Shown here in pieces: positions 1-8,798 of a stretch of DNA of 36,368 nucleotides. The stretch comes from Chitinophaga pinensis. GTDB lineage: Bacteria > Bacteroidota > Bacteroidia > Chitinophagales > Chitinophagaceae. The position numbers and the translations under genes are program-made. Position 1 is the first letter of the stretch. The number at the start of each line of letters is the position of its first letter. The notes under the pieces are model-generated. The model was given only the letters and a program-made list of their open reading frames with translations, had not been told where the DNA came from and did no database searches. The stretch covers positions 1-36,368 of the forward strand of contig CAMBDE010000016.1 of assembly GCA_945865295.1 (NCBI GenBank). The letters run 5' to 3'.

Positions 1-942
1 GGCGAAGATCGTCCTTTAAATATGATCTTGGATGATGGTGGTGATTTAACCAATATGGTATTAGATAAGTATCCTCAATTTGTTGCAGGTATCAAAGGTT
101 TAAGTGAAGAGACAACAACTGGTGTACACCGTTTATATGAGCGTATGGCTAAAGGTACTTTACCAATGCCTGCAATCAATGTAAACGATTCAGTAACTAA
201 ATCTAAGTTTGATAATAAATACGGTTGTCAAGAATCATTGGTGGATGCGATTCGTCGTGCGACTGATGTGATGATGGCTGGTAAGGTTGCAGTAGTTGGT
301 TCTTACGGTGACGTAGGAAAAGGTTCTGCGGCTTCTTTACGTGGTGCTGGTTGTCGTGTAATGGTGACTGAGATTGATCCTATCTGTGCATTACAAGCTG
401 CAATGGATGGTTTTGAAGTGAAGCGAATGATTGACGCGGTGAAAGAAGCAGATATCATTGTAACAGCATCTGGATGTAGAGACTTGATCAACGAAAAGCA
501 TTTTAGAGTGATGAAGGATAAAGCAATTGTTTGTAATATCGGTCACTTTGATATTGAAATTGATATGGCTTGGTTAAACCAAAATTATGGTCACACTAAA
601 GACACCATCAAACCTCAGGTAGATTTATACAATATTGATGGTAAGGATGTAATCGTTTTAGCAGAAGGCCGTTTAGTAAACTTAGGTTGTGCAACTGGTC
701 ACCCATCTTTTGTGATGAGTAACTCTTTCTCTAACCAAACTTTAGCTCAAATTGAATTGTGGACAAACCATAAGAACTACGAAAATAAAGTGTACGTATT
801 GCCTAAGCATTTAGATGAGAAGGTAGCACGTTTACACTTATCTAAAGTAGGTGCACAATTAGACGAATTAACAGAAGAGCAAGCAGCTTATTTAGGCATA
901 CCTAAAGCAGGTCCATTTAAGTCTGACGCTTACAGATACTAG
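1..942 (+). CDS. ahcY: Adenosylhomocysteinase (3' part, 5' end outside window)
   Basis: S-adenosylhomocysteine hydrolase splits SAH into adenosine and homocysteine with a bound NAD, in the cytoplasm, and keeps the methyl cycle running. The reading frame is open from base 1, so the gene enters from the left; the in-frame ATG at 22 is internal. Visible family marks are the DDGGDLT substrate segment, [10 protein letters not shown] (the Lys/Asp of the active site), a Rossmann segment ending [57 protein letters not shown], and the C-terminal KSDAYRY that contributes to the neighbouring subunit's NAD site. One oddity is that the first glycine of the usual GYGDVGKG loop is serine here (codon 301-303). 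A hairpin terminator follows at 982. Identity is near certain. Confidence 0.97.
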   Translation, partial: GEDRPLNMILDDGGDLTNMVLDKYPQFVAGIKGLSEETTTGVHRLYERMAKGTLPMPAINVNDSVTKSKFDNKYGCQESLVDAIRRATDVMMAGKVAVVGSYGDVGKGSAASLRGAGCRVMVTEIDPICALQAAMDGFEVKRMIDAVKEADIIVTASGCRDLINEKHFRVMKDKAIVCNIGHFDIEIDMAWLNQNYGHTKDTIKPQVDLYNIDGKDVIVLAEGRLVNLGCATGHPSFVMSNSFSNQTLAQIELWTNHKNYENKVYVLPKHLDEKVARLHLSKVGAQLDELTEEQAAYLGIPKAGPFKSDAYRY

Positions 943-981
943 TCTTTAAAGACAAAAAGAAATAACAATTTCTTCCTAATT

Positions 982-1014
982 ACCCATGTTGATTTTATCA
1001 GCATGGGTTTTTTA
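982..1014 (+). terminator. Rho-independent terminator after ahcY
   Basis: An 11-bp stem (982-992 with 998-1008, one G-T wobble) encloses a 5-base loop and runs into a T tract at 1008-1013. It sits 40 bases after the ahcY stop and separates ahcY from the hexosaminidase unit. Confidence 0.85.
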
Positions 1015-1051
1015 TTTTCAGTACCTTTAATGACCGAATAAAAATAACATT

Positions 1052-2947
1052 ATGGTCTTCAAAAAAAATAGCCTCTTCTTAATAGCATTATTAACAACAT
1101 GCAGTATCCAAGCACAAGAAGTAAAACTTATCCCAGAACCAAGTGCAATACAAATTGGCAATGGAATATTTAAGTTGCCAAATCAAATAACGATTCAAGT
1201 ACCTACTGCATTTGAAGAGATCGGAAAATCAATGAGTGCCAGATTGAATACAGTGACAGGGAAAAAAGCAATCCTATCTAATCAAAAGAATGCCACCATC
1301 CGTTTTGAACAAGTAAACAACAATGCCTTAGGCAAAGAAGGCTATCAATTAATAATTAATGAAAAAGGCATTCATGTAAAAGCACAAACTTATGCAGGTG
1401 CATTCTACGCCTGGCAAAGTATTTTGCAGTTATGCCCTCCAGCTATTTATGGCAATCAAATAGATAAAACAATCAGTTGGACCCTACCCTATGTTCAAAT
1501 CAATGATGTTCCAAGATTTGAATGGAGAGGATTTATGTTGGACGTGAGTCGTCATTTTTTTACAGTGGCAGAAGTGAAGAAGATGATAGATGAAATGGCG
1601 ATGTATAAATTGAATAGATTACATTTTCATTTAACCGATGACAATGGATGGAGAGTTGAAATTAAAGCTTTGCCAAAATTAACCTCTGTGGGGGCATGGA
1701 GAGCCAATCGAATTGGTAAATGGCATAATATTACGAAGCCTGCTCTAGAAGAACCAAAAACCTATGGTGGATTTTATACGCAGGAAGATATTAAGGAATT
1801 AGTCGCTTATGCAAAAACAAAGAACATTGAAATCATGCCAGAGATTGATGTGCCTGGTCATAGCATGGCATTCTTAGCTGCCTACCCGCAACTAAGCACA
1901 ACCCCAAATTATCCTTACCAAGTCAATGCAGGGGATGATTTTATAGATTGGTCTGGAATGAATGGACATATCACTGCAAAAATTGATAACAACTTAGACC
2001 CTTCTAAAAAAGAAGTCTACGATTACTTAGATATCATTTTTGGAGAATTGGCTACCCTATTCCCATTTGAATACATGCACATGGGGGGTGATGAAACTGC
2101 AAAAAATAATTGGGCGAAAAGTGAGGACATCAAAGCATTGATGCAAAAAGAAAATTTAAAAAACCAGGAAGAAGTGCAAAGCTATTTTGTACGACGTGTA
2201 GAAAAGATCATGCAATCCAAAGGAAAAAAATTAATGGGATGGGATGAAATACTAGAAGGCGGATTGGCACCTGAAGCTGCAGTGATGAGTTGGAGAGGTG
2301 TTAAAGGTGGTGCGGAAGCTGCCAAACAAAAACACCCTGTAGTCATGAGCCCTAGTTCACATAATTATCTGGACTATTACCAAGGAGAAGCCACTGCGGA
2401 AGGTGCTGTGTATGCGGGATTAAGAATGAAGAAGACGTATAGCTTTGAACCAGTTCCAGAGGGCGTAGATGAAAAATATATTTTGGGCAATCAAGGTAAT
2501 TTATGGAGTGAGCAATTGCAAAATATTAGAAACCTAGAATACATGGCTTGGCCAAGACTCATGGCCATTGCCGAAGTGGCATGGTCCCCAAAATTGAGCA
2601 AGGACTGGAATAAATTTACAAAAAAAGTAGAAAGTCATTTTGCCATCTTAGATACCCTTAAAATTAAATATGCAAAAAGCATCTATGATCCAATTGTTAC
2701 AACAACTTTAAATACAAAAGTAGAATTGTTTGCAAATATGGAAGGTGAAGTGGGTGGATTAGATTTTTATTATACTATCGACGAATCCATGCCAGACCAA
2801 TATAGTAATCCTTTTATACAAGCTTTCCTAATTCCGGAAGATGTAACCATATTAAGAGTGATTAGTTATAGAAATGGGAAGCCAATTGGTAAGCTGTTGA
2901 ATATTCCAATCAGTTCTTTAAAGCAAAGAGCTGTTAAAGTCTTGTAA
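1052..2947 (+). CDS. Secreted beta-N-acetylhexosaminidase, GH20 family
   Basis: Predicted exo-hydrolase removing terminal N-acetylglucosamine or N-acetylgalactosamine from chitin, peptidoglycan or glycan fragments. Residues 1-22 form a signal peptide ending in QAQ, so it acts in the periplasm or outside. Residues about 24-140 match the GH20 N-terminal domain (LIPEPSAIQIGNG). The catalytic barrel follows from about 155: DVSRHFF, LHFHLTDDNGWRVEI, MPEIDVPGHSMA, and HMGGDET with the Asp-Glu catalytic pair at D347-E348 (substrate-assisted mechanism). The last 90 residues resemble the small beta-sandwich found C-terminal in many hexosaminidases. The stop is 7 bases before the next start, so it is probably co-transcribed with the barrel protein. 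An N-acetylglucosamine-kinase-like gene occurs far downstream at 32753. Substrate is not deducible. Confidence 0.93.
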   Translation: MVFKKNSLFLIALLTTCSIQAQEVKLIPEPSAIQIGNGIFKLPNQITIQVPTAFEEIGKSMSARLNTVTGKKAILSNQKNATIRFEQVNNNALGKEGYQLIINEKGIHVKAQTYAGAFYAWQSILQLCPPAIYGNQIDKTISWTLPYVQINDVPRFEWRGFMLDVSRHFFTVAEVKKMIDEMAMYKLNRLHFHLTDDNGWRVEIKALPKLTSVGAWRANRIGKWHNITKPALEEPKTYGGFYTQEDIKELVAYAKTKNIEIMPEIDVPGHSMAFLAAYPQLSTTPNYPYQVNAGDDFIDWSGMNGHITAKIDNNLDPSKKEVYDYLDIIFGELATLFPFEYMHMGGDETAKNNWAKSEDIKALMQKENLKNQEEVQSYFVRRVEKIMQSKGKKLMGWDEILEGGLAPEAAVMSWRGVKGGAEAAKQKHPVVMSPSSHNYLDYYQGEATAEGAVYAGLRMKKTYSFEPVPEGVDEKYILGNQGNLWSEQLQNIRNLEYMAWPRLMAIAEVAWSPKLSKDWNKFTKKVESHFAILDTLKIKYAKSIYDPIVTTTLNTKVELFANMEGEVGGLDFYYTIDESMPDQYSNPFIQAFLIPEDVTILRVISYRNGKPIGKLLNIPISSLKQRAVKVL

Positions 2948-2954
2948 AACGAAT

Positions 2955-4766
2955 ATGTTTAAAAAAAAGTGCCCCTCAATTTTTTTATGTTGCCTACTTG
3001 GGTCTTTCTTTTTTACCCCAAATATATTTGCACAAAATAAATTGATTCAAAAATTAGAAGACGCCGTTACCGGAAAATCTACCTCGATGGTGGATAGTAC
3101 AAAGATTAATTTGAACAATCAAATTAAAACACTGCAATCCTATACAGGCAAACGCATTAATGCTATTGTAATTAAACAGTATAATTTAGCAACTAGCATC
3201 GATGCCAATGTCTCTAAGCTTAAGGATGTTTTTACAAAAATGGGAAATGCATTGCAATCAAACACCAATAAAAAACGAATTGAAGAAAATCTGTTTTTTA
3301 AAGAATGGGATGTATTTGATCCCTCCATCATCGCCTACAATGAAAAATGGCTTAGAGATTTAATTTATATTCAAGATGCTAAAATAACAGCTACTATTAC
3401 ACCCTACGATACCAATCAAGTGGATATTCTAGTAGTTACTAAAGATTTATTTAACTATGGCGGAGAACTGTTGATTAATAATAAAAATGCTTACTCAGCT
3501 AAAATCAATAATATCAATTTTTTGGGTACTGGAAATAGTGTACAATTGATTCAAAATTTTGAAAATGAGAGAAACCCAAAATCAGGATGGGGATATGATG
3601 TTGGTCTGAGCAATATTTTTGGCAGCTTTATATCTATGAATGCGGGGGTGAATCAATTTGGGAATAATCTAGCCAACAATTTTTTATCTGCCAGAAAAAA
3701 CTATATCAGTATTCAAAGACCCATCCTACATCCAAATAGTAAATGGCTTGGCGGAATGGAATATTTAGAGACTATCAATGAAAATGTTTTTCCTGGAAAA
3801 TGGGACTCGATCTTTGACCAGCAGTTGAACTATAATTTAAAGCATACAGATATTTGGGTTGGATATCAAATAACAAAGCAATATAAACGAACGAACATAA
3901 ATGAATACAGACAGTTTATTCAATACAGACATCTTGAAAATAATTTTAAAGAAAGACCAGTTGATTATTTATTGCAATTAGACAGGAACTATCAAAATCT
4001 AAAAGCAGACTTGATTTCCTATACCCTTGTTAGACAATCCGTTTATCGGACAAGGTATTTATATGGCTTAGGCAGGTACGAGGATTTACCCATTGGTCAA
4101 TCCTTAACATGGACAACTGGTAGATATGAAATAGAAAAAGACAAAGCAGCATATCTTGGTTTTAAGTTTGAGCAATATCAACTTTCAAAAAAAGAAAACT
4201 ATATTCATACCATTGCCAATATTGCAAGTAGTTATATCAACAAGTCATTACAAGACATTCGATTTCTTACAAGCTTAGAACAATTTAGTAAATTAAAGTA
4301 CTTGAACAATGGTCTTGGTTATAGACGAATTTTAAACTTAAGCTTGACGCAAACTTTGAAAAATAAATATAATGATGCTTTAAGAATCAATAGTATTTAT
4401 GGCATTCCCCAACTCAATAGAGAACAAATAAAAGGAGGCACGCGTTTATCGGCCAACTGGGAAACGGTATTCTATAATAACCGTCCATTATTGGGCTTTA
4501 AGTCTGCCCCATTTGTATTCGGGAATCTAACTTATATAAGAACTTTAGGCGACCCCATCTTAAAAGGGGATATTTATACTGCAATGGGTTCTGGCCTGAG
4601 GGTAAGAAATGAGAACATTGTTTTTGGAACCATTGAACTAAAAGGATTCTATTTCCCTAGAACCAATCAGCAGCTAAGTCCATGGAATTTTAGCCTCATT
4701 ACCAATTTAAGGTACAAGTACAATTCAAATATTGTTGAGAAGCCAAATTATGTTGAAATAAACTAA
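2955..4766 (+). CDS. Outer-membrane beta-barrel protein with POTRA-like N-terminus
   Basis: I cannot give this a gene name. It has a signal peptide (about residues 1-26, ending FAQ), a short polar linker, then a segment (about 95-175) with the flavour of a POTRA domain: an NLFFKEWD stretch, NEKWLRDLIYIQDAKI and VDILVVTKDLF. The remaining 400 residues alternate short amphipathic strands rich in Tyr, Phe and Asn (LGTGNSVQL, GWGYDVGLSNIFG), the pattern of a surface-antigen/BamA-like barrel. The chain ends without a typical terminal Phe. It starts 7 bases after the hexosaminidase stop, so both are likely one transcript; a role in moving or docking a glycan product is possible but speculative. It is shorter than BamA and has one recognisable POTRA-like unit. 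Confidence 0.6.
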   Translation: MFKKKCPSIFLCCLLGSFFFTPNIFAQNKLIQKLEDAVTGKSTSMVDSTKINLNNQIKTLQSYTGKRINAIVIKQYNLATSIDANVSKLKDVFTKMGNALQSNTNKKRIEENLFFKEWDVFDPSIIAYNEKWLRDLIYIQDAKITATITPYDTNQVDILVVTKDLFNYGGELLINNKNAYSAKINNINFLGTGNSVQLIQNFENERNPKSGWGYDVGLSNIFGSFISMNAGVNQFGNNLANNFLSARKNYISIQRPILHPNSKWLGGMEYLETINENVFPGKWDSIFDQQLNYNLKHTDIWVGYQITKQYKRTNINEYRQFIQYRHLENNFKERPVDYLLQLDRNYQNLKADLISYTLVRQSVYRTRYLYGLGRYEDLPIGQSLTWTTGRYEIEKDKAAYLGFKFEQYQLSKKENYIHTIANIASSYINKSLQDIRFLTSLEQFSKLKYLNNGLGYRRILNLSLTQTLKNKYNDALRINSIYGIPQLNREQIKGGTRLSANWETVFYNNRPLLGFKSAPFVFGNLTYIRTLGDPILKGDIYTAMGSGLRVRNENIVFGTIELKGFYFPRTNQQLSPWNFSLITNLRYKYNSNIVEKPNYVEIN

Positions 4767-4817
4767 TTTTTAGCCTTCTTAACTCAACCATTTAAGCCTA
4801 AAATTGTTATTTATTTT

Positions 4818-5615
4818 ATGGTTCAAGCTTACAATTTTTTAGCCAGCTGGCAGTTATTTCCAGAGAAATGTGATTTCGAATACCAAACAGTTCCCAAATC
4901 GGGTAATTATAAAATCGAGACGGTTACGAATGGCCATTTATTGAGTTTTAGCCACAATTGGGTCAACTTAGAAAACGATGCATTCTATGCGCAATATCAA
5001 GTGAACCCGAATGGTCAACCAATGGCTTTTGACAATACCGAATTAGCCAATACCATTAGCGCCGAAATCAACAATGCCTCTTGCTTAACTGTTCAATTTT
5101 TTAAGGAGGATATACTCAGCCTTAAAGTGGTGCACGAAATTTTATCAAATGGATTTTTAAAAGTAACGCATGAGGGTTTCAAAGAAGATCAAAGCCCTTT
5201 CAAAAATATCGAAGTCTACCATAAGCAATTAAGTGTATTACCTTATGCCTCTTCTGCAGGTAGCGTAGCTATTCGTCCAACAAAAGAAGGGGTCATCAAG
5301 CATAAGGCACTCTCTGCAATGGAGGACCAAACGAATATGCAGCTCAATCAAATTAAAGAGCAAATTGAATTACTTGCAAGACAAGCTCAGGAAATTCGTA
5401 AAAGAAAAGAATTGAGCATGATGATTTACGAAGCAAAAATTACATTTAAACCACAGATTGGACAGATATACCATGTGTATGAAAAGCAAGACGGATCGCA
5501 TGTTTTGTCGATGGTCGCACCTCATGAATGGGGCGGTGGCGCAGGACCTTTTGCACAATTTATTGCTACCGTAAAATTATTAGCAGATCACACTTGGATC
5601 GAAGTAGCAATTTAA
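4818..5615 (+). CDS. DUF2452 protein with an extra lipocalin-like N-terminal half
   Basis: The C-terminal half (about residues 135-262) matches the DUF2452 pattern as I recall it: LPYASSAGSVAIRP, a coiled segment MQLNQIKEQIELLARQAQEI, then FKPQIGQIYHVYEKQDG, LSMVAPHEWG and LLADHTW. Its function is unknown. The first 130 residues are not part of that family. They look like a small beta-barrel (NFLASWQLFP, YKIETVTNGHLLSFSHNW, GQPMAFDNTE, NGFLKVTHEGFKED), similar in layout to lipocalin or nitrobindin-like folds. There is no signal peptide, so it is probably cytoplasmic. A 51-base gap separates it from the barrel gene; it may be its own unit. Its stop overlaps the convergent UbiD-family gene by 4 bases. 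Confidence 0.7.
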   Translation: MVQAYNFLASWQLFPEKCDFEYQTVPKSGNYKIETVTNGHLLSFSHNWVNLENDAFYAQYQVNPNGQPMAFDNTELANTISAEINNASCLTVQFFKEDILSLKVVHEILSNGFLKVTHEGFKEDQSPFKNIEVYHKQLSVLPYASSAGSVAIRPTKEGVIKHKALSAMEDQTNMQLNQIKEQIELLARQAQEIRKRKELSMMIYEAKITFKPQIGQIYHVYEKQDGSHVLSMVAPHEWGGGAGPFAQFIATVKLLADHTWIEVAI

Positions 5616-7414
5616 TACCCGTACTTTTCTAAAATTACATCTACCTTTTTTTCAACTTCTGCATCTTTTAATACAGGCGGTGCATGGTGTGGTTTGATGG
5701 TCGCATCAAATACCAATGGCCCTTTTGCACCCCAATGCTTATTTGTTGTAAATGCATCAATGGCTTCTATATCATGAGAAGGATTGGTTCTTGTAAATGC
5801 AGCCCATAAGAAATTATTTAAATCGCTTGCCATCCATCTTGGATCTTCCGTTCTAATCATCATCACAACGCCTTCTTGTTCGAGCAATGCTTCACCCTGC
5901 CCTGCTAATACAGTCTGTAAAGCATTTGTATTATACGCAATTGCATTGACTGCAATCACACCTGGCATGACCAGGCTTGCATCCATATTTAGATTCAGTA
6001 ATCTTTGAGGAACAGTTTTTGCTAAAGTTCTTTTGAGATCTCCATATGCAGCAATTACTACTTTAGATCCTGAATTTAAACCCTCGCCAGAATAATCTAA
6101 AGTATCCATCGTGGTTTTAGTGTAAAAATGGATGTCATTACTAAGGTCTAATCTTGATAAAATATATTCAAAATATGCCTGCACACGATGGGTCGATATT
6201 TGATTGGTATCGTCCGCAGTGATAAAAACAAATTTGGCTAAACTTAATTGACCTGTGCCTAAAATATGATTGGCAATGGTTAAAATTTCAGCCGGTTGTT
6301 TGATGGTTAAATAAGGCGTGTACCTTTCACTACCAATCGCTAATAATAATGGATGCACGCCTGCAGCGTCTACTGCATGCACTTCTTTCAATCCAGGAAT
6401 TTCATTGGACACAGCTGCCCCAGTCATAGCATGTATCAATTGTCCAAAACTCGTATCCTCTTGTGGTGGCCTTCCAACGACGGTGAAAGCCCAGATGGCA
6501 TTTTTACGCGCATACACTTTATGTACCCGCATTAAAGGAAAACTATGCTCTAAACTATAATACCCTAAATGATCTCCAAAAGGACCTTCTGGTTTATTCT
6601 CCCCTGGATAGACTTCTCCAGTAATTACAAAGTCGGCATCTGTACTCAAACAGAACCCATCTTTATAAGTATATCCAAATCTTTTACCTGCAAGTACGCC
6701 TGCAAAATTCATTTCACTTAATCCTTCAGGCAAAGGCATCACAGCAGCGACACTATGAGCTGGAGGTCCGCCTACAAAACAACTTACTTTCAAAGGCATG
6801 CCTTTTTTGTTGGCCTTTGTTTGATGCACCCCAATCCCTCTATGCAATTGATAATGCAAACCAATTTCTTTATCTAGCTCGTATTCATTACCAGTTAATT
6901 GAATACGGTACATGCCTAAATTACTATTTGCAATGCCTGGCTTATCTGCATCTTCTGTATACACTTGTGGTAAAGTAACATAAGCACCTCCATCCATGGA
7001 CCAATGTTTAATCAATGGTAAATCACTAATTTTTATTTCTTCGTATGTGACTGGCTGACTGATTGGATTTTTTTTAGGCAATGCATTGATCGCAGCTGGC
7101 AATGCACTTAATGCAGCCAATGGATTTTTTAATGCAGCAACAGGATCAATTTTGATTTCAATTAATTTTTTCACCTGTGGTAAAGTATCCCTGAAAATAA
7201 ATTCACTTCTTTCTAATGTGCCAAAAATATTGGAAGCTGCCCTGAACTTAGATCCTTTTACATTTTCAAATAAAATGGCTGGCCCTTTTTGTTCATGGAT
7301 GCGTAAGTGGATGGCTGCCATTTCCAAATGAGGATCTACTTCCTCCTTAATTCGGAGCAATTGTCCATTGCGCTCTAAATCCAATAAACAAGCTTCTAAA
7401 TTAGAATAAGCCAT
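5612..7414 (-). CDS. UbiD-family prenyl-FMN-dependent decarboxylase
   Basis: 600 residues from the chosen start (MAYSNLEACL). UbiD enzymes reversibly decarboxylate aromatic or alpha,beta-unsaturated acids using prenylated FMN. Seen here are GPAILFENVKG near the N-terminus, the NSNLGMYRIQLTG segment with the conserved Arg, HYQLHRGIGVH, and PEGPFGDHLGYYS with the conserved acidic residues, followed by EDTSFGQLIHAMTG and KFVFITADD. The frame stays open 14 codons further upstream, but that extension would overlap pdxJ and is not family-like. No UbiX (the prenyl-FMN maker) lies in the window, so the substrate (quinone precursor or aromatic acid) stays open. It converges on the DUF2452 gene with a 4-base overlap and is divergent from pdxJ. 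Confidence 0.88.
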   Translation of the reverse strand: MAYSNLEACLLDLERNGQLLRIKEEVDPHLEMAAIHLRIHEQKGPAILFENVKGSKFRAASNIFGTLERSEFIFRDTLPQVKKLIEIKIDPVAALKNPLAALSALPAAINALPKKNPISQPVTYEEIKISDLPLIKHWSMDGGAYVTLPQVYTEDADKPGIANSNLGMYRIQLTGNEYELDKEIGLHYQLHRGIGVHQTKANKKGMPLKVSCFVGGPPAHSVAAVMPLPEGLSEMNFAGVLAGKRFGYTYKDGFCLSTDADFVITGEVYPGENKPEGPFGDHLGYYSLEHSFPLMRVHKVYARKNAIWAFTVVGRPPQEDTSFGQLIHAMTGAAVSNEIPGLKEVHAVDAAGVHPLLLAIGSERYTPYLTIKQPAEILTIANHILGTGQLSLAKFVFITADDTNQISTHRVQAYFEYILSRLDLSNDIHFYTKTTMDTLDYSGEGLNSGSKVVIAAYGDLKRTLAKTVPQRLLNLNMDASLVMPGVIAVNAIAYNTNALQTVLAGQGEALLEQEGVVMMIRTEDPRWMASDLNNFLWAAFTRTNPSHDIEAIDAFTTNKHWGAKGPLVFDATIKPHHAPPVLKDAEVEKKVDVILEKYGY

Positions 7415-7432
7415 GAGGTGATAATTGAGATG

Positions 7433-7440
7433 CAAAATTA
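7433..7440 (-). promoter_or_regulatory. Candidate -7 element (TAATTTTG) for the UbiD-family gene
   Basis: The minus strand reads TAATTTTG, a full match to the Bacteroidota TAnnTTTG element, about 18 bases before the chosen start. No clear -33 TTTG is seen at the right distance, so support is partial. Confidence 0.35.
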
Positions 7441-7443
7441 ACT

Positions 7444-7451
7444 TAAATTTG
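7444..7451 (+). promoter_or_regulatory. Candidate -7 element (TAAATTTG) for pdxJ
   Basis: TAAATTTG matches TAnnTTTG and ends only 3 bases before the pdxJ ATG. If used, the transcript would start at or near the ATG, that is leaderless or nearly so. A TTG at 7425-7427 is 16 bases upstream, shorter than the usual 19. It is an AT-rich match that could be chance. Confidence 0.3.
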
Positions 7452-7454
7452 CTC

Positions 7455-8174
7455 ATGACTCATTTAAGTGTAAACATAAATAAGATTGCGACCCTAAGAA
7501 ATAGTCGCGGCGGCAATAACCCAGATCTAGTAAAAGTGGCTTTAGATTGTGAACGTTTTGGCGCCCAAGGCATCACGGTGCATCCAAGACCAGATGAAAG
7601 ACATATTCGTTATCAAGACGTTTATGATTTAAAGGAAAAGATACATACAGAGTTCAACATTGAGGGCAATCCAAAAGAACAAAAATTTGTTGACCTTGTG
7701 TTGACAACCAAACCAGCACAGGTGACTTTGGTGCCCGATACCTTGGGGCAATTAACCAGCGATCATGGTTGGGATACTATTACAGAACAAACTTTTTTAA
7801 AAGAGATCATTGCGGTGTTTAAAAAAGCAGGCATTCGTGTCTCTATCTTTGTAGACCCGAATGAAAAAATGGTAGAAGCTGCTGCAACAACAGGAACTGA
7901 TCGCATAGAATTATATACCGAAATGTATGCAAAGCAGTTTGCTGCAGGAAATAAAGAAACTGCTATTGCACCCTATATAAGCGCTGCAGCCTTAGCAAAA
8001 AAATTAGGATTAGGTATTAACTCAGGACATGATTTAGACAGATTCAACCTACCTTATTTAATTCAATCTATTCCAAGTATTGACGAAGTAAGTATTGGGC
8101 ATGCATTGATTAGTGATGCTTTATACCTTGGACTGGAAAACACCATTCAACTGTATAAGCGCGCTCTAGGATAA
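7455..8174 (+). CDS. pdxJ: Pyridoxine 5'-phosphate synthase
   Basis: Condenses 1-deoxyxylulose 5-phosphate with 3-amino-2-oxopropyl phosphate to pyridoxine 5'-phosphate, the last ring-closing step of the DXP-dependent vitamin B6 pathway. It is a cytoplasmic TIM barrel. The 239 residues from the ATG at 7455 ([20 protein letters not shown]) equal the usual family length. [59 protein letters not shown] and [15 protein letters not shown] are all present. The frame extends 10 codons upstream to 7425, but the extra residues do not resemble the family and run into the divergent gene's leader. A promoter-like element abuts the start. Confidence 0.96.
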   Translation: MTHLSVNINKIATLRNSRGGNNPDLVKVALDCERFGAQGITVHPRPDERHIRYQDVYDLKEKIHTEFNIEGNPKEQKFVDLVLTTKPAQVTLVPDTLGQLTSDHGWDTITEQTFLKEIIAVFKKAGIRVSIFVDPNEKMVEAAATTGTDRIELYTEMYAKQFAAGNKETAIAPYISAAALAKKLGLGINSGHDLDRFNLPYLIQSIPSIDEVSIGHALISDALYLGLENTIQLYKRALG

Positions 8175-8203
8175 TTTAAAGTATCTGAATTAGCTCATAA
8201 TTA

Positions 8204-8249
8204 AGGCTATAAGAGGCTATTTGATCTCTATTTGATCCCTATTTAAACA
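8204..8249. repeat. 11-bp periodic repeat upstream of purE
   Basis: CTATTTGATCT (8217-8227), CTATTTGATCC (8228-8238) and a degraded CTATTTAAACA (8239-8249) follow each other head to tail with an 11-bp period. Another CTAT begins at 8207, and AGGCTAT occurs at both 8204 and 8214. One turn of DNA per repeat is the spacing of tandem activator sites. It lies 31-76 bases before the purE start, in an otherwise bare gap. Confidence 0.5.
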
Positions 8250-8279
8250 TGAATTTGTATCTTGCATCAAATACATTTT

Positions 8280-8798
8280 ATGGCCAACCAACCAATTGTA
8301 GGGATTATCATGGGAAGTGACAGTGATTTACCTATCATGCAGGCAGCTGCAGATATTTTAAAATCTTTCAATATTCCTTTTGAATTAACGGTGGTTTCGG
8401 CACATCGCACACCAGATCGTATGATCGAATATGCAAAAACAGCACGAAGTAGAGGCTTACAAGTAATTATAGCAGGTGCTGGCGGCGCTGCACATTTGCC
8501 AGGCATGGTGGCCTCCTTAACTAGTTTGCCCGTAATTGGAGTACCTATCAAATCGACTAACTCTGCAGATGGTTGGGATTCTATTTTATCGATATTACAA
8601 ATGCCAGGTGGTGTACCCGTTGCAACGGTGGCATTAAATGCCGCTAAAAATGCAGGTTTATTAGCCGCTCAAATTTTAGGTACGCATAACGAAACGATTG
8701 CTTTGGCAATGGACGATTACAAATCAAAAATGGAGACTGAAGTATTGGGAAAAGTAAATCAATTGAAAACAAATTGGGAGAATCAATTTGACGCTTAG
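8280..8798 (+). CDS. purE: N5-carboxyaminoimidazole ribonucleotide mutase
   Basis: Class I PurE moves the carboxyl group of N5-CAIR to give CAIR in purine synthesis, and normally works after PurK. The 172 residues begin at the ATG at 8280 ([18 protein letters not shown]). The frame is open 6 codons further up, but those are not conserved. Diagnostic segments are [25 protein letters not shown] (with the essential His) and [25 protein letters not shown]. No purK is nearby. The upstream gap contains an 11-bp periodic repeat that may bind a regulator. The gene ends convergent with bshC and overlaps it by 4 bases. Confidence 0.96.
   Translation: MANQPIVGIIMGSDSDLPIMQAAADILKSFNIPFELTVVSAHRTPDRMIEYAKTARSRGLQVIIAGAGGAAHLPGMVASLTSLPVIGVPIKSTNSADGWDSILSILQMPGGVPVATVALNAAKNAGLLAAQILGTHNETIALAMDDYKSKMETEVLGKVNQLKTNWENQFDA

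Noticed and set aside
7425..7456. Longer N-termini for pdxJ and the UbiD-family gene, making them overlap
   Set aside because: The added residues of both ([10 protein letters not shown] and [14 protein letters not shown]) are mirror images of the same AT-rich gap and do not match family starts.
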